The position numbers and the translations under genes were made by a program. Below are positions 8,102 to 16,803 of a stretch of DNA of 42,292 bases, one piece after another. A model generated the notes under the pieces. The model worked only from the letters and a program-made list of their open reading frames with translations, ran no database searches and was not told the DNA's origin. Source of the DNA: Ferruginibacter sp. (lineage in GTDB: Bacteria > Bacteroidota > Bacteroidia > Chitinophagales > Chitinophagaceae); the NCBI RefSeq assembly GCF_014377975.1, contig NZ_JACMOO010000095.1:1-42292 (forward strand), in the 5' to 3' direction. How positions within the stretch are numbered: position 1 is the stretch's first letter; every line of letters begins with the position of its first letter.

Positions 8102-8845
8102 TTATTTTATACCGATGGCATACTGAATGCCTCCGAGAATATGTTGCAAATATAAGGGGTCACTGTAAGATTCTTCTGTGTGGCCCAATTCTGTGTAAAA
8201 AACTCTTCCGCCTTCATAGTCCTGATACCATGCCATCGGGTGATTGTCGCCGTTTTTTCCGCCTGTATAACTCGTTTCATCAATCTTTAATAAAACTTTT
8301 ACATCCGGGTTCATGTTTTTAAAATTATACCACTCATCCTTTCTAACCCAGGTAGCGGGTAAATGTTTGGTGGAGGCATGCGTGTTATCTACGACAATTA
8401 TTTTTGCCTGCTGTTGCTGTGGATGCGATAAAAAATTGGCGCCAATCATCTTGTCGTACCATGGCCATTCATACTCACAATCTGTTGCTGCATGAATGCC
8501 CACAAAGCCACCACCGTTGTGAATAAAATTTTGCAAAGCGAGTTCCTCACTTTTACCCAACACGGTGCCGGTAGTACTTAAAAAAATAACAGTTTTGTAT
8601 TTTTTAAAATTGGCATCGTTCAGATAAACAGAGTCTTCTGTTGCATCCACATCAAAGTTATTGGCTGCTCCTAATTTTCTGATAGCAGCTATACCGGTTT
8701 CAATACTGGAATGGCGGTAACCATTTGTTTTAGAAAAAATAAGAACTTTATTTTTTTCTTGTTTTTGATGATCCAACGTAAAAGAAACTGTGGCAACAAA
8801 ACATACTAGATAAAAAATGCTACGGACAAATGAAATAGCAGGCAT
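8102..8845 (-). CDS. ThuA-like domain protein, exported
   Basis: A 247-residue protein with an N-terminal hydrophobic signal segment and one ThuA-like domain, a fold related to class I glutamine amidotransferases. Diagnostic blocks are KVLIFSKTNGYRHSSIETG (about 33-51), GGGFVGIHAATDCEYEWPWY (about 111-130), NHPMAWYQDYEGGRVFYTELGH near residue 205 onward, and a short C-terminal helix. ThuA was named from trehalose utilisation in rhizobia, where thuA and thuB act with a 3-keto-sugar route; the exact reaction of ThuA is not well settled. It is the last gene of the leftward operon, 11 bases after the DUF1080 gene, and ends at the bidirectional terminator. Confidence 0.9.
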   Translation of the reverse strand: MPAISFVRSIFYLVCFVATVSFTLDHQKQEKNKVLIFSKTNGYRHSSIETGIAAIRKLGAANNFDVDATEDSVYLNDANFKKYKTVIFLSTTGTVLGKSEELALQNFIHNGGGFVGIHAATDCEYEWPWYDKMIGANFLSHPQQQQAKIIVVDNTHASTKHLPATWVRKDEWYNFKNMNPDVKVLLKIDETSYTGGKNGDNHPMAWYQDYEGGRVFYTELGHTEESYSDPLYLQHILGGIQYAIGIK

Positions 8846-8856
8846 AACGATGTTTT

Positions 8857-9573
8857 TTACAATTGTTTAATTTCAATATTGCGATACCAAACAGCATTGC
8901 CATGATCCTGCAGCGCTATCTTTCCTTTTTTAAAAGTGCCAAAATCCGGCATATTTTTAAACTTACTTGCAGCAATCAGTTGTTTCCAGTTGTCATTCCA
9001 CATAGTAGTTGTAACTACATTGGTGCCATTCATAAATATCTGCAGCTTACCTTTATTGCAAATAATTTCAGCTGCATTCCATTCGCCCGGCTCCTTAACA
9101 GGTTCAGAAGAACTTTTTATCAAATCGTATAAATCGCCTGCACGGTGTTTAGGAATTTTTCCATCCGGATGTCCTTCATTGTCCAGCACCTGAATTTCAG
9201 GGCCGGTTTTGTAAGTTTCATTATACTTTGCAGCGTCTTCATGAACGTTGATAATGATACCGCTGTTACCGTTTTTAGAGATCTTCCATTCTAATTTTAA
9301 ATCATAATTTTCATATTCTTTATCCGTTACAATATCGCCCCCTTCTTTAACTGTATTATCAATATACAGGGCGCCATCTGCAATTTTCCACCTGTCGTTT
9401 ACGGAACTTTTACCATAGGTGTGCCAGCCCTTTGTTGTTTTACCATCAAACAATTTTTTCCAGCCATCATTTTTAATTGATTGACCGGGGTTGTTAATTT
9501 TTGCCATATTATTTTGGTTAATATTGCTTCCACTCATAACAAAATACAGCAAAGAAATTAAGATCATTTTCAT
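8857..9573 (-). CDS. DUF1080 protein (3-keto-glycoside hydrolase family), second paralogue
   Basis: A 238-residue exported protein with a short N-terminal signal segment (MKMILISLLYFVMSGS) and one DUF1080 beta-sandwich. Seen: GWKKLFDGKTTKGWHTYG (about 37-54), NYDLKLEWKISKNGNSGII, the GPEIQVLDNEGHPDG block, the AGDLYDLI segment followed by EPGEWNAAEIIC, and the closing GKIALQDHGNAVWYRNIEI. The LYDLI-type insertion and HPDGK block, absent from the 7260-8030 paralogue, place it in the commoner DUF1080 subtype. It probably hydrolyses a 3-keto-glycoside. It lies 11 bases after the cytochrome c gene in the same leftward operon, linking the cleavage step to the electron acceptor of the oxidation step. 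Confidence 0.9.
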   Translation of the reverse strand: MKMILISLLYFVMSGSNINQNNMAKINNPGQSIKNDGWKKLFDGKTTKGWHTYGKSSVNDRWKIADGALYIDNTVKEGGDIVTDKEYENYDLKLEWKISKNGNSGIIINVHEDAAKYNETYKTGPEIQVLDNEGHPDGKIPKHRAGDLYDLIKSSSEPVKEPGEWNAAEIICNKGKLQIFMNGTNVVTTTMWNDNWKQLIAASKFKNMPDFGTFKKGKIALQDHGNAVWYRNIEIKQL

Positions 9574-9584
9574 GTGTAACTGGT

Positions 9585-9986
9585 TTAATTATTTTTTAAT
9601 AGCAAAACATATTTAGCCATTGCTGCTGCATCTTCCACCGATAAATTAGGGTGTGCTGCCATTGGGATAGAACCCCAGTTGCCCTGGCCACCGTTAATGA
9701 TCTTGTGAGCCAGTGTATCTAATGTTGCTGCGTTGTTTGGATATTTATTGGCAATATCCCTAAAGGCCGGACCAATCAGCCTTTCATCAATTTTATGACA
9801 GGTTTTACAGTCATTGTTATTTACCAGGTCCATCCCTTTATGAAATTCAGGAGTATCTGTTGGATCTGCTTTCGCTGTTACTTTGGAATCTGCTGTGGGC
9901 GCTTCAGTCTTTGCCTGATCATTTGTACCACTGTTGCACGCATAAAACCCAGCTGTTAATAAACAAATAGTTATGATTTTTTTCAT
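9585..9986 (-). CDS. class I cytochrome c, lipoprotein
   Basis: A 133-residue electron carrier. The signal peptide ends at FYAC with C17 as lipid-attachment residue, so the protein is anchored to a membrane facing the periplasm. An alanine/threonine-rich linker runs to about residue 45. The single haem site is CKTCH (C60, C63, H64), and the distal axial ligand is M109 in SIPMAAHP. The size matches small cytochromes of the c-551/c-552 type. Within this operon it is the natural electron acceptor for the GMC dehydrogenases encoded in the divergent operon, as in three-component sugar dehydrogenases (flavoprotein, small subunit, cytochrome c); that pairing is inferred from context. Confidence 0.93.
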   Translation of the reverse strand: MKKIITICLLTAGFYACNSGTNDQAKTEAPTADSKVTAKADPTDTPEFHKGMDLVNNNDCKTCHKIDERLIGPAFRDIANKYPNNAATLDTLAHKIINGGQGNWGSIPMAAHPNLSVEDAAAMAKYVLLLKNN

Positions 9987-10027
9987 GTAAATATTATTTT
10001 AATTTAAAATTATTGCATACAAAATTA

Positions 10028-11083
10028 CTAATCTAATCCTAATATATTGCGGTTAAATTTTTCATTGTTGCCGGTGCTGGCAAAATCATCAAAAGCTTTT
10101 TCTGTTACCCGTATAATATGATCTTTAATAAAGACAGATCCTTCTTTGGCACCGTCTTCCGGATGTTTGATGGCACACTCCCATTCCATTACAGCCCAGC
10201 CTTTAAAATCGTAGGCCGCCAGTTTGCTAAAGATGCCTTTAAAATCTACCTGTCCGTCACCCAGGGAACGGAAACGTCCTGCACGGTTAATCCAGTTTTG
10301 GTAACCACCGTACACGCCTTGTTTCCCGGTTGGGTTAAACTCGGCATCCTTTACATGAAACATTTTTATCCGCTCATGGTAATGATCTATGTAGGTTAAA
10401 TAATCTAGGCATTGCAATACAAAATGCGAAGGGTCATACAATAAACAGGCTCTTGGATGGTTGTTTACTTTTTCTAAAAACATTTCATAGCTAACACCAT
10501 CATGCAGGTCTTCGCCTGGATGAATTTCATAGCATAGGTCTACCCCCTGTTCATCAAAATGGTTCAATATCGGTAACCATCTTTTTGCCAGTTCGTTAAA
10601 ACCTGTTTCAACTAAACCTGCAGGACGCTGCGGCCATGGATACACCGTATGCCACAGCAAAGCGCCGCTAAAAGTACCGTGGGCACTCAATCCTAAATTT
10701 TTAGACGCAATGGCAGCATACTTTAATTGTTGTACGGCCCATGCTGTTCTTGCTGGTGGATTGTTGCGGTAAGCTTCGGGCGCAAAGCCATCAAACAAGG
10801 CGTCATAAGCTGGGTTCACTGCAACAAGCTGGCCTTGTAAGTGCGTAGATAATTCTGTTATTTCCAGTCCGCAACTGTTGATGATGCCTTTCAATTCATC
10901 GCAATAGGTTTTGCTTTCGGCAGCCTTTTGCAGGTCAATGAGGCGGCTGTCCCAGGTGGGTATTTGCACGCCAATAAAGCCAATACTTTTTGCCCATTTA
11001 CAGATACTTTCCAGCGAATTAAACGGAGCAGTATCCCCCATAAATTGTGCAAGAAAAATTCCGGGTCCTTTTAGTGTTGTCAT
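10028..11083 (-). CDS. sugar phosphate isomerase/epimerase-type TIM-barrel enzyme
   Basis: A 351-residue cytoplasmic protein (no signal peptide) of the xylose-isomerase-like TIM-barrel family. Metal-ligand strands are visible: CYEIHPGEDLHDG (Glu and His, about 184-196), LLYDPSHFVLQ (Asp, His, about 214-224), MFHVKDAEF (His, Asp, about 241-249) and WAVMEWECAI (Glu, about 294-303). These fit a divalent-metal isomerase or epimerase acting on a free or keto sugar. It is at the upper end of the family's length because of a loop around residues 95-150. It sits 132 bases after the Gfo/Idh/MocA gene and 41 bases before the cytochrome gene in the leftward operon. In 3-keto-sugar loci such enzymes are thought to process the released keto-sugar; the substrate is unknown. 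Confidence 0.88.
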   Translation of the reverse strand: MTTLKGPGIFLAQFMGDTAPFNSLESICKWAKSIGFIGVQIPTWDSRLIDLQKAAESKTYCDELKGIINSCGLEITELSTHLQGQLVAVNPAYDALFDGFAPEAYRNNPPARTAWAVQQLKYAAIASKNLGLSAHGTFSGALLWHTVYPWPQRPAGLVETGFNELAKRWLPILNHFDEQGVDLCYEIHPGEDLHDGVSYEMFLEKVNNHPRACLLYDPSHFVLQCLDYLTYIDHYHERIKMFHVKDAEFNPTGKQGVYGGYQNWINRAGRFRSLGDGQVDFKGIFSKLAAYDFKGWAVMEWECAIKHPEDGAKEGSVFIKDHIIRVTEKAFDDFASTGNNEKFNRNILGLD

Positions 11084-11215
11084 AAATATGTGTTAAGTTT
11101 TTTGTTTCACGCAACGAAAGCCAAGAAGACAAAATAAATGAAGGCATATTTTATTATTTTTTCTTTTGCCTGCTTTCTATCCTCTGTTTCGCTGTGTAAA
11201 AAAATATTTGTTAGC

Positions 11216-12382
11216 CTATTCAACTATGTGATCAAACCATTTTTTATCAGACTGTGATGAAGCAACCACGTTATCAATAAATGCCATGCCGCGAATGCCA
11301 TCTTCTACTGAAGGAAAATCAAGTGCCTCTTTTGAAGGCGTTGTGCCGTCAATTTTAGCCCCTAATGTTTGCGCAAAATTTCTATAAATATTTGCAAAGG
11401 CTTCCAAATATCCTTCAGGATGTCCGCCTGGTGTACGGCAACTGTTTTTTGTAAAGCTGGAAAGCCAGGGGTAATTGCTGCCTGCCCTTAAAATTTGCGT
11501 AGGTTGATCAAGCCATTTAACCAGCAAAGTATTGGGTTCGTGTTGTGCCCATTCTACGCCTCCCTTTTCTCCATACACTCTTATTCTTAATGCATTTTCT
11601 TCACCCGCTGCAACCTGCGATGCCATTAAAACACCCGCTGCGCCATTGCTGAATTTTAGCAACACATTACCGTCATCATCCAGCGCACGGCCATCTACCA
11701 AAATATTTAAAGCTGCACACATTTGAGTAATTTGTAAACCGGTAATGTATTCTGCCAGGTGGGCTGCATGCGTTCCAATATCGCCCATGCATCCACTTTT
11801 TCCACTTTTTGTTGGGTCTGTTCTCCAGGCAGCCTGTGCGTTGCCTTCCCGCTCACTTAATTTACTCAGCCATCCCTGTGGATATTCTACCCATACTTTT
11901 CTTATCTTTCCCAACACACCTTCTGAAACCATTGCTTTGGCTTGCTTTACCATCGGGTAACCAGAGTAAGTGTGCGTTAAACAAAGTATAAGGCCTGTTT
12001 CTTCTACCTTGGCTTTTAATAGTTTTGCTTCTGCTAAAGTAAAAGCGATTGGTTTTTCAATCACCACATGAAAGCCATGCTCCAGCGCCATCATTGCGGG
12101 TGCAAAGTGCGCAAAATTGGGCGTAACGATTGTTACAAAATCGATGCGTTTATCCGCTGGCAATTCACTTTCTTTTTTTATCAGTTCATCGTAAGTAAGA
12201 TAGCTTCTGTCTTTTGGTAAAAAAAGCATCTCACCCGATTCACGGGCAATATCAGGATTAATACTTAATGCACCAGCTGCCAGTTCTATCAGCCCATCCA
12301 TGTTAGAGGCAAGCCGGTGTATGGCGCCGATAAAGGCATCTTTACCGCCGCCGATCATACCCATTCGTAATTTTCTGTTCAT
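11216..12382 (-). CDS. Gfo/Idh/MocA family NAD(P)-dependent oxidoreductase
   Basis: A 388-residue two-domain dehydrogenase. The N-terminal Rossmann domain opens with MGMIGGGKDAFIGAIHR (nucleotide loop, residues 7-23); the family motif EKP is at 109-111 (VVIEKPIAF) with the conserved K110; the active-site Asp/His pair is in MGDIGTHAAHLAEY (D201, H205). The absence of a signal peptide means it acts in the cytoplasm. Members reduce or oxidise sugars and inositols, often at C3. As first gene of the leftward operon with ThuA, DUF1080 and an isomerase, it plausibly reduces an imported 3-keto-sugar (the role of ThuB-like enzymes). The start ATG 12382 gives the nucleotide motif at the expected N-terminal place. 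Confidence 0.92.
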   Translation of the reverse strand: MNRKLRMGMIGGGKDAFIGAIHRLASNMDGLIELAAGALSINPDIARESGEMLFLPKDRSYLTYDELIKKESELPADKRIDFVTIVTPNFAHFAPAMMALEHGFHVVIEKPIAFTLAEAKLLKAKVEETGLILCLTHTYSGYPMVKQAKAMVSEGVLGKIRKVWVEYPQGWLSKLSEREGNAQAAWRTDPTKSGKSGCMGDIGTHAAHLAEYITGLQITQMCAALNILVDGRALDDDGNVLLKFSNGAAGVLMASQVAAGEENALRIRVYGEKGGVEWAQHEPNTLLVKWLDQPTQILRAGSNYPWLSSFTKNSCRTPGGHPEGYLEAFANIYRNFAQTLGAKIDGTTPSKEALDFPSVEDGIRGMAFIDNVVASSQSDKKWFDHIVE

Positions 12383-12747
12383 GTTATTTTTATTATAAGT
12401 GGTTGATTGTTTTTAAGCATCGTTGATGAAATGAAGACCCCCAAATTAATTGTTATTTTCTTTTCTTAACCAGCCGCTGTTTTTGGAAGGTTAAAATTAT
12501 CATTTTATTTTTAACAGATGGCCCACCACGAAAATTAAAAATGATGATTTGGATTGTTAAAGATAAAAGCCAATCCCTTAAAAAATCATCTTCTTATAAA
12601 TTAAAGTTTTTGGTAAAAATATCAGTACAATAATTTGAAAAGATGGGAAAAAATAGTGTGAAGGATATATATTTATTAACGATTCGATTTTTTATTTAGA
12701 TAAATTCATACCTTGTTACTTCATTCCTTAAAAAAAACTTAACGATT
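12383..12747. promoter_or_regulatory. divergent control region of the sugar-oxidation locus
   Basis: This 365-base AT-rich gap separates two divergent operons and must contain at least two promoters. A TACCTTGT (12709-12716), close to the Bacteroidota -7 consensus TAnnTTTG, lies 31 bases before the MFS start; no convincing -33 partner was seen. No regulator gene, long inverted repeat or open reading frame of note is visible. Confidence 0.45.
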
Positions 12748-14052
12748 ATGCCTGCCTCTATTCAGCGAAATAAATTATTTGTAGCCAGTTGTCTCGGCCT
12801 GTTAGTAACGTCCCTTTCTTTCGGTATCAGAGCCGGGGTTTTGGGAGACCAGGGAACTCAGTTTAATCTAAATTCTGCGCAGTTAGGAACCATTGCTGCT
12901 ACAGCATTTTGGGGTTTTCCACTTGCCGTAATTATAGGTGGTTTTGTTGTTGACGTTATTGGAATGAAAAAGCTATTAATAATGGCATTCGTTTTCCATC
13001 TCGCTGGTATTTTCTTAACTATTTTTGCAACCGGTTATTGGACTTTATTTTTTTCTACACTTTTGATAGGGATTGCCAACGGTACCATTGAGGCTGCTTG
13101 TAACCCTCTTGTAACAGCATTATACCCAGATAATAAAACTACAAAGCTTAACCACTTTCATCTTTGGTTTCCAGGAGGTATATTCTTAGGCACGTTAATA
13201 GTTTTCTTTTTAAGTAAACTAGGCGTTATCTGGCAATTACAGGTTGCAATAATGCTGATACCAACCTTATTATATGGCTATTTTTTCAGCAAACTGGATT
13301 TTCCACCAACAGAAAGAGTTTCCAGTGGTATCTCCACGTCACAAATGTATAAAGCTTTGCTAAATCCATTGTTTGCTGTGATGATAATATTAATGTTTGG
13401 TACGGCAATAACTGAATTATTTACTGGTCAGTGGATCGATGTTTTATTAAAAAATGTAACTGAAAACGCGTTGCTTTTGCTTACATTAGAAACAGGTATA
13501 ATGGTAATAGGCCGGGCATTTGCCGGGCCTGTTGTTCATAAATTCTCTCCACCAGGGGTGTTAATAATTTCTTCAGCTTTGGCTGCATTGGGTTTATATA
13601 TATTAGGTCATTCATCCGGTAGTATGTTATTCGCAGGAGCAATTGTTTTTGGAATGGGTGTATGTTATTTCTGGCCAACTATGTTAGGGTTTGTATCAGA
13701 AAACTTACCGCGTACCGGGGCTGTTGGTCTTAACTTAATGGGTGGTGCTGGAATGCTTGCGGTATCTCTTTACACGATCATAATGGGAGGTTATTATGAT
13801 AAATTAATTGTTGCGAAATTGAATACTAATATACCTATTGGGGCATATTCCGCACCTTCAGCTACTCCGGAAATGATAAGTGCGCTTACAGAGGCAAAAA
13901 AGGCCGCTGGCCCACAAATTATCAATGCAACTTTAATTATTCCCATTATATTGACAGCTGCTTTCATTGGTTTATTTATTTATATCCGCTCTAGAAAAAA
14001 AGTATCAACTCAGCAACCAGCACCGATAAATGTAGAATCTTATCAACTATAA
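12748..14052 (+). CDS. MFS sugar transporter
   Basis: A 434-residue major facilitator with about twelve hydrophobic helices and a soluble C-terminal tail of ~25 residues. The loop between helices 2 and 3 carries GGFVVDVIGMKKLL (about 65-78), equivalent to the MFS GxxxDRxGRK signature with Asp retained, and the family-typical EAACNPLVTALYP segment at about 124-136 resembles the FucP/glucose-galactose transporter group. It heads the rightward operon whose next genes are a TIM-barrel protein and three GMC dehydrogenases, so it probably brings the product of periplasmic oxidation and cleavage (a keto-sugar or monosaccharide) into the cell. Substrate not determined. Confidence 0.88.
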   Translation: MPASIQRNKLFVASCLGLLVTSLSFGIRAGVLGDQGTQFNLNSAQLGTIAATAFWGFPLAVIIGGFVVDVIGMKKLLIMAFVFHLAGIFLTIFATGYWTLFFSTLLIGIANGTIEAACNPLVTALYPDNKTTKLNHFHLWFPGGIFLGTLIVFFLSKLGVIWQLQVAIMLIPTLLYGYFFSKLDFPPTERVSSGISTSQMYKALLNPLFAVMIILMFGTAITELFTGQWIDVLLKNVTENALLLLTLETGIMVIGRAFAGPVVHKFSPPGVLIISSALAALGLYILGHSSGSMLFAGAIVFGMGVCYFWPTMLGFVSENLPRTGAVGLNLMGGAGMLAVSLYTIIMGGYYDKLIVAKLNTNIPIGAYSAPSATPEMISALTEAKKAAGPQIINATLIIPIILTAAFIGLFIYIRSRKKVSTQQPAPINVESYQL

Positions 14053-14064
14053 ATTTTCCTCAAT

Positions 14065-14967
14065 ATGCCTTCAAATCAAAACAGACGTACGGTTATAAAA
14101 AATTTGCTGGCAGGTTCAGTGGCCGTAGGTGCGTCTTCAATTTTAAATGCCTGCGTGGCAGAAACTAAAAACGATACCCGTTCAATGAAATTAAAAGGCA
14201 ATATCAATCACTCCGTTTGTCAGTGGTGCTACAGTTCTATTCCATTGGAAGAGCTCTGCCAGGCAGTAAAAGAAATGGGCTTCGGTGCCATTGATCTTAT
14301 TGGACCAAAAGATTGGCCCATGCTGCAAAAATATGGGCTATACAGTTCAATGTGTTACCATGGCGGCAATGTTAGTTTAACCAATGGGTTTAATAACAAA
14401 ATATACCATGAACAATTGATTAAAGATTATACAGATGTTATTCCTTTGATGAAGGAAGCGGGGTATAAAGACCTGATTTGTTTTAGCGGAAGCCGCAATG
14501 GAATGGATGATGAAACCGGGTTAAAGAATTGTGTGGAAGGCTTGCAGAAGATTTTGCCGCTGGCAGAAAAAAATGGCATAACGATCCAGATGGAATTATT
14601 AAACAGTAAAGTGGATCATAAGGATTACATGTGCGATAAATCTGCCTGGGGTGTTGACTTGTGTAAACGCCTTGGATCAGAAAATTTTAAATTGTTGTAC
14701 GATATTTATCACATGCAGATAGATGAAGGAGATGTGATCCGCACTATCCAGAATAACCACCAGTACTTTGGTCATTACCATACAGGAGGTGTTCCGGGCA
14801 GGCACGAAATTGATGAAAGCCAGGAATTGTATTACCCGGCTATAATGAAAGCAATTGTTGCAACGGGCTTCAAGGGTTATACAGCACAGGAATTTATTCC
14901 AACTGCAAAAGAAAATAAAGACAAGCTGGCCAATTTAAAAAAGGCCATCCAGATTTGTGACGTGTAA
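14065..14967 (+). CDS. Tat-exported TIM-barrel protein, hydroxypyruvate-isomerase-like
   Basis: A 300-residue xylose-isomerase-like TIM barrel with a twin-arginine signal: RRTVIKNLLAGSVAVGAS at residues 7-24, followed by a lipobox-like ILNAC at 26-30. Strand ends carrying likely metal or catalytic residues are QMELLNSKVDH (about 176-186), LLYDIYHMQIDEGD (about 212-225), YFGHYHTGGVPGRHEID (about 233-249) and YTAQEFIPT (about 272-280). The pattern, Glu, Asp-x-x-His, His, Glu, matches hydroxypyruvate isomerase-like proteins. Export by Tat means it acts in the periplasm, beside the predicted dehydrogenases and not with the cytoplasmic isomerase of the opposite operon. It starts 12 bases after the transporter. 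Confidence 0.85.
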   Translation: MPSNQNRRTVIKNLLAGSVAVGASSILNACVAETKNDTRSMKLKGNINHSVCQWCYSSIPLEELCQAVKEMGFGAIDLIGPKDWPMLQKYGLYSSMCYHGGNVSLTNGFNNKIYHEQLIKDYTDVIPLMKEAGYKDLICFSGSRNGMDDETGLKNCVEGLQKILPLAEKNGITIQMELLNSKVDHKDYMCDKSAWGVDLCKRLGSENFKLLYDIYHMQIDEGDVIRTIQNNHQYFGHYHTGGVPGRHEIDESQELYYPAIMKAIVATGFKGYTAQEFIPTAKENKDKLANLKKAIQICDV

Positions 14968-15023
14968 TTTTAATCGGATTTAGGTAGGGCAATTAATTCA
15001 TAACCTGACAATGATAAACTAAA

Positions 15024-16703
15024 ATGCCAGATAATACATACGATGCGATAGTAGTGGGTTCAGGAATAAGCGGAGGATGGGCTGCAAAAGAACTTACTGA
15101 AAAAGGATTAAAAGTTTTGATGCTGGAACGTGGACGGAATATTGAACATGTGAAAGATTATGTAAACGCCAATAAAGAGGCATGGGATTATCCACACCGG
15201 GGCGAACGCACACAACAGATGATTAAGGATTATCCTGTTTTAAAAAGAGACTATCCTTTAAACGAAACCAACCTGGATTATTGGGCAAGCGATAAAGACA
15301 GTCCTTATACTGAAATAAAGCGTTTTGACTGGTTCAGGGGATATCATGTAGGAGGAAGATCACTGATGTGGGGAAGACAGAGTTATCGGTGGAGTGATTT
15401 TGATTTTGAAGCCAACCTTAACGACAACATTGCTGTTGACTGGCCGGTACGTTACAAGGATATAGCTCCATGGTATGATTACGTGGAGAAATTTGCTGGT
15501 ATAAGTGGCTCAAGAGATGGTTTACCACAATTGCCCGACGGACAGTTTATGCCAGCCATGGACATGAATATTGTTGAGAAGGATGTGAGTGCCAGAATGA
15601 ACAGGCATTATAACAGTTACAGAAAAATGATCATTGGCCGCACAGCCAACATAACTGAACCGTTGCCCGGCAGAACCAATTGTCAGTACAGGGATAAATG
15701 CTGGCTGGGATGCCCTTTCGGCGCGTATTTTAGTACACAATCTTCTACTTTACCGGCAGCCAGTGTAACTGGTAAACTTACATTAAGACCCTGGAGTATT
15801 GTTACAAAAATTTTATACGATAAAGATAAAAAAAGGGCTACAGGTGTAGAAGTACTGGATGCGGAAGACAACAAAACCTACGTTTATAATTCAAAAATAA
15901 TTTTTCTCAATGCTTCTACATTAAACAGTGCCTGGGTGCTGATGAACTCGGCTACTGATGTATGGGAAGGCGGTTTAGGTAGTAGCAGCGGCGAACTGGG
16001 GCATAACGTTATGGACCACCACCTGGGTGTTTACGCAAGCGGCCTGGTGGAAGGTTTTGAAGATAAAACCACTTTTGGCCGTCGTGCAAATGGCATTTAT
16101 ATTCCGCGGTACCGCAACCTGTTTGGCGATAAAAGAGACTACCTGCGTGGCTTCGGTTACCAGGGTGGGGCCAGTCGCGATGGATGGGGAAGAAATATTC
16201 CTGAATTCAATATTGGTGCAGGTTTTAAAGAAGCAATTACGGAACCTGGTGCATGGTCAATGGGTATCGGTGGCTTTGGGGAAACCTTGCCATACCATGA
16301 AAATAAAATAACCCTTGATAAAACCAGGAAAGATAAATGGGGGTTAAATATTCTTGCCATGGATATTGAGTATAAAGAAAACGAAAAGAAGATGCGGATT
16401 GACATGCAGAAAGATGCGGAAGAAATGCTGACCGTGGCAGGCGTTAAAAATGTACAAAGTTCAATGGGGGATGGAACCCTAGGCCGTGGCATACACGAAA
16501 TGGGTTCCGCAAGAATGGGAAGAGATCCAAAAACATCCGTACTCAACAGCTTTAACCAGGTATGGGATGCACCCAATGTATTTGTAACAGACGGATCTTT
16601 TATGGTATCTGCTGCCTGTCAGAATCCGTCACTCACCTATATGGCTTTTACCGCAAGAGCAGCTGAACACGCAGTTAGTGAATTGAAGAAAATGAATCTT
16701 TAA
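15024..16703 (+). CDS. GMC family flavoprotein dehydrogenase, copy 1 of 3
   Basis: A 559-residue FAD enzyme of the glucose-methanol-choline family, predicted large subunit of a membrane-linked sugar dehydrogenase. The FAD-binding loop is VGSGISGGWAAKEL (G12, G14, G17) with E35 at the end of the second strand. The catalytic pair is H491 (IHEMGSARMG) and N534 (CQNPSLTY), the His/Asn version of the GMC active site. Three cysteines (C220, C226, C230 in CQYRDKCWLGCPFG) form a cluster like the one that binds a 3Fe-4S centre in FAD-dependent glucose dehydrogenases. It has no signal peptide of its own, so export probably relies on the Tat signal of the small subunit. Related enzymes oxidise C3 of glucosides and lactose. 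Confidence 0.92.
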   Translation: MPDNTYDAIVVGSGISGGWAAKELTEKGLKVLMLERGRNIEHVKDYVNANKEAWDYPHRGERTQQMIKDYPVLKRDYPLNETNLDYWASDKDSPYTEIKRFDWFRGYHVGGRSLMWGRQSYRWSDFDFEANLNDNIAVDWPVRYKDIAPWYDYVEKFAGISGSRDGLPQLPDGQFMPAMDMNIVEKDVSARMNRHYNSYRKMIIGRTANITEPLPGRTNCQYRDKCWLGCPFGAYFSTQSSTLPAASVTGKLTLRPWSIVTKILYDKDKKRATGVEVLDAEDNKTYVYNSKIIFLNASTLNSAWVLMNSATDVWEGGLGSSSGELGHNVMDHHLGVYASGLVEGFEDKTTFGRRANGIYIPRYRNLFGDKRDYLRGFGYQGGASRDGWGRNIPEFNIGAGFKEAITEPGAWSMGIGGFGETLPYHENKITLDKTRKDKWGLNILAMDIEYKENEKKMRIDMQKDAEEMLTVAGVKNVQSSMGDGTLGRGIHEMGSARMGRDPKTSVLNSFNQVWDAPNVFVTDGSFMVSAACQNPSLTYMAFTARAAEHAVSELKKMNL

Positions 16704-16803
16704 AAGAGTTATGAATCAGGAGTTAAAAGTGAAATCTTATCTGCCTGGGAATTTAATAAGTGTTAGCAGAAGAAAATAAATAGTGTACCCAAAAAAAATA
16801 ATT

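Noticed and set aside
16157..16576. Minus-strand open frame of 139 codons
   Set aside because: Antisense to GMC copy 1; similar antisense frames appear in copies 2 and 3, caused by shared codon use and not by a conserved protein.
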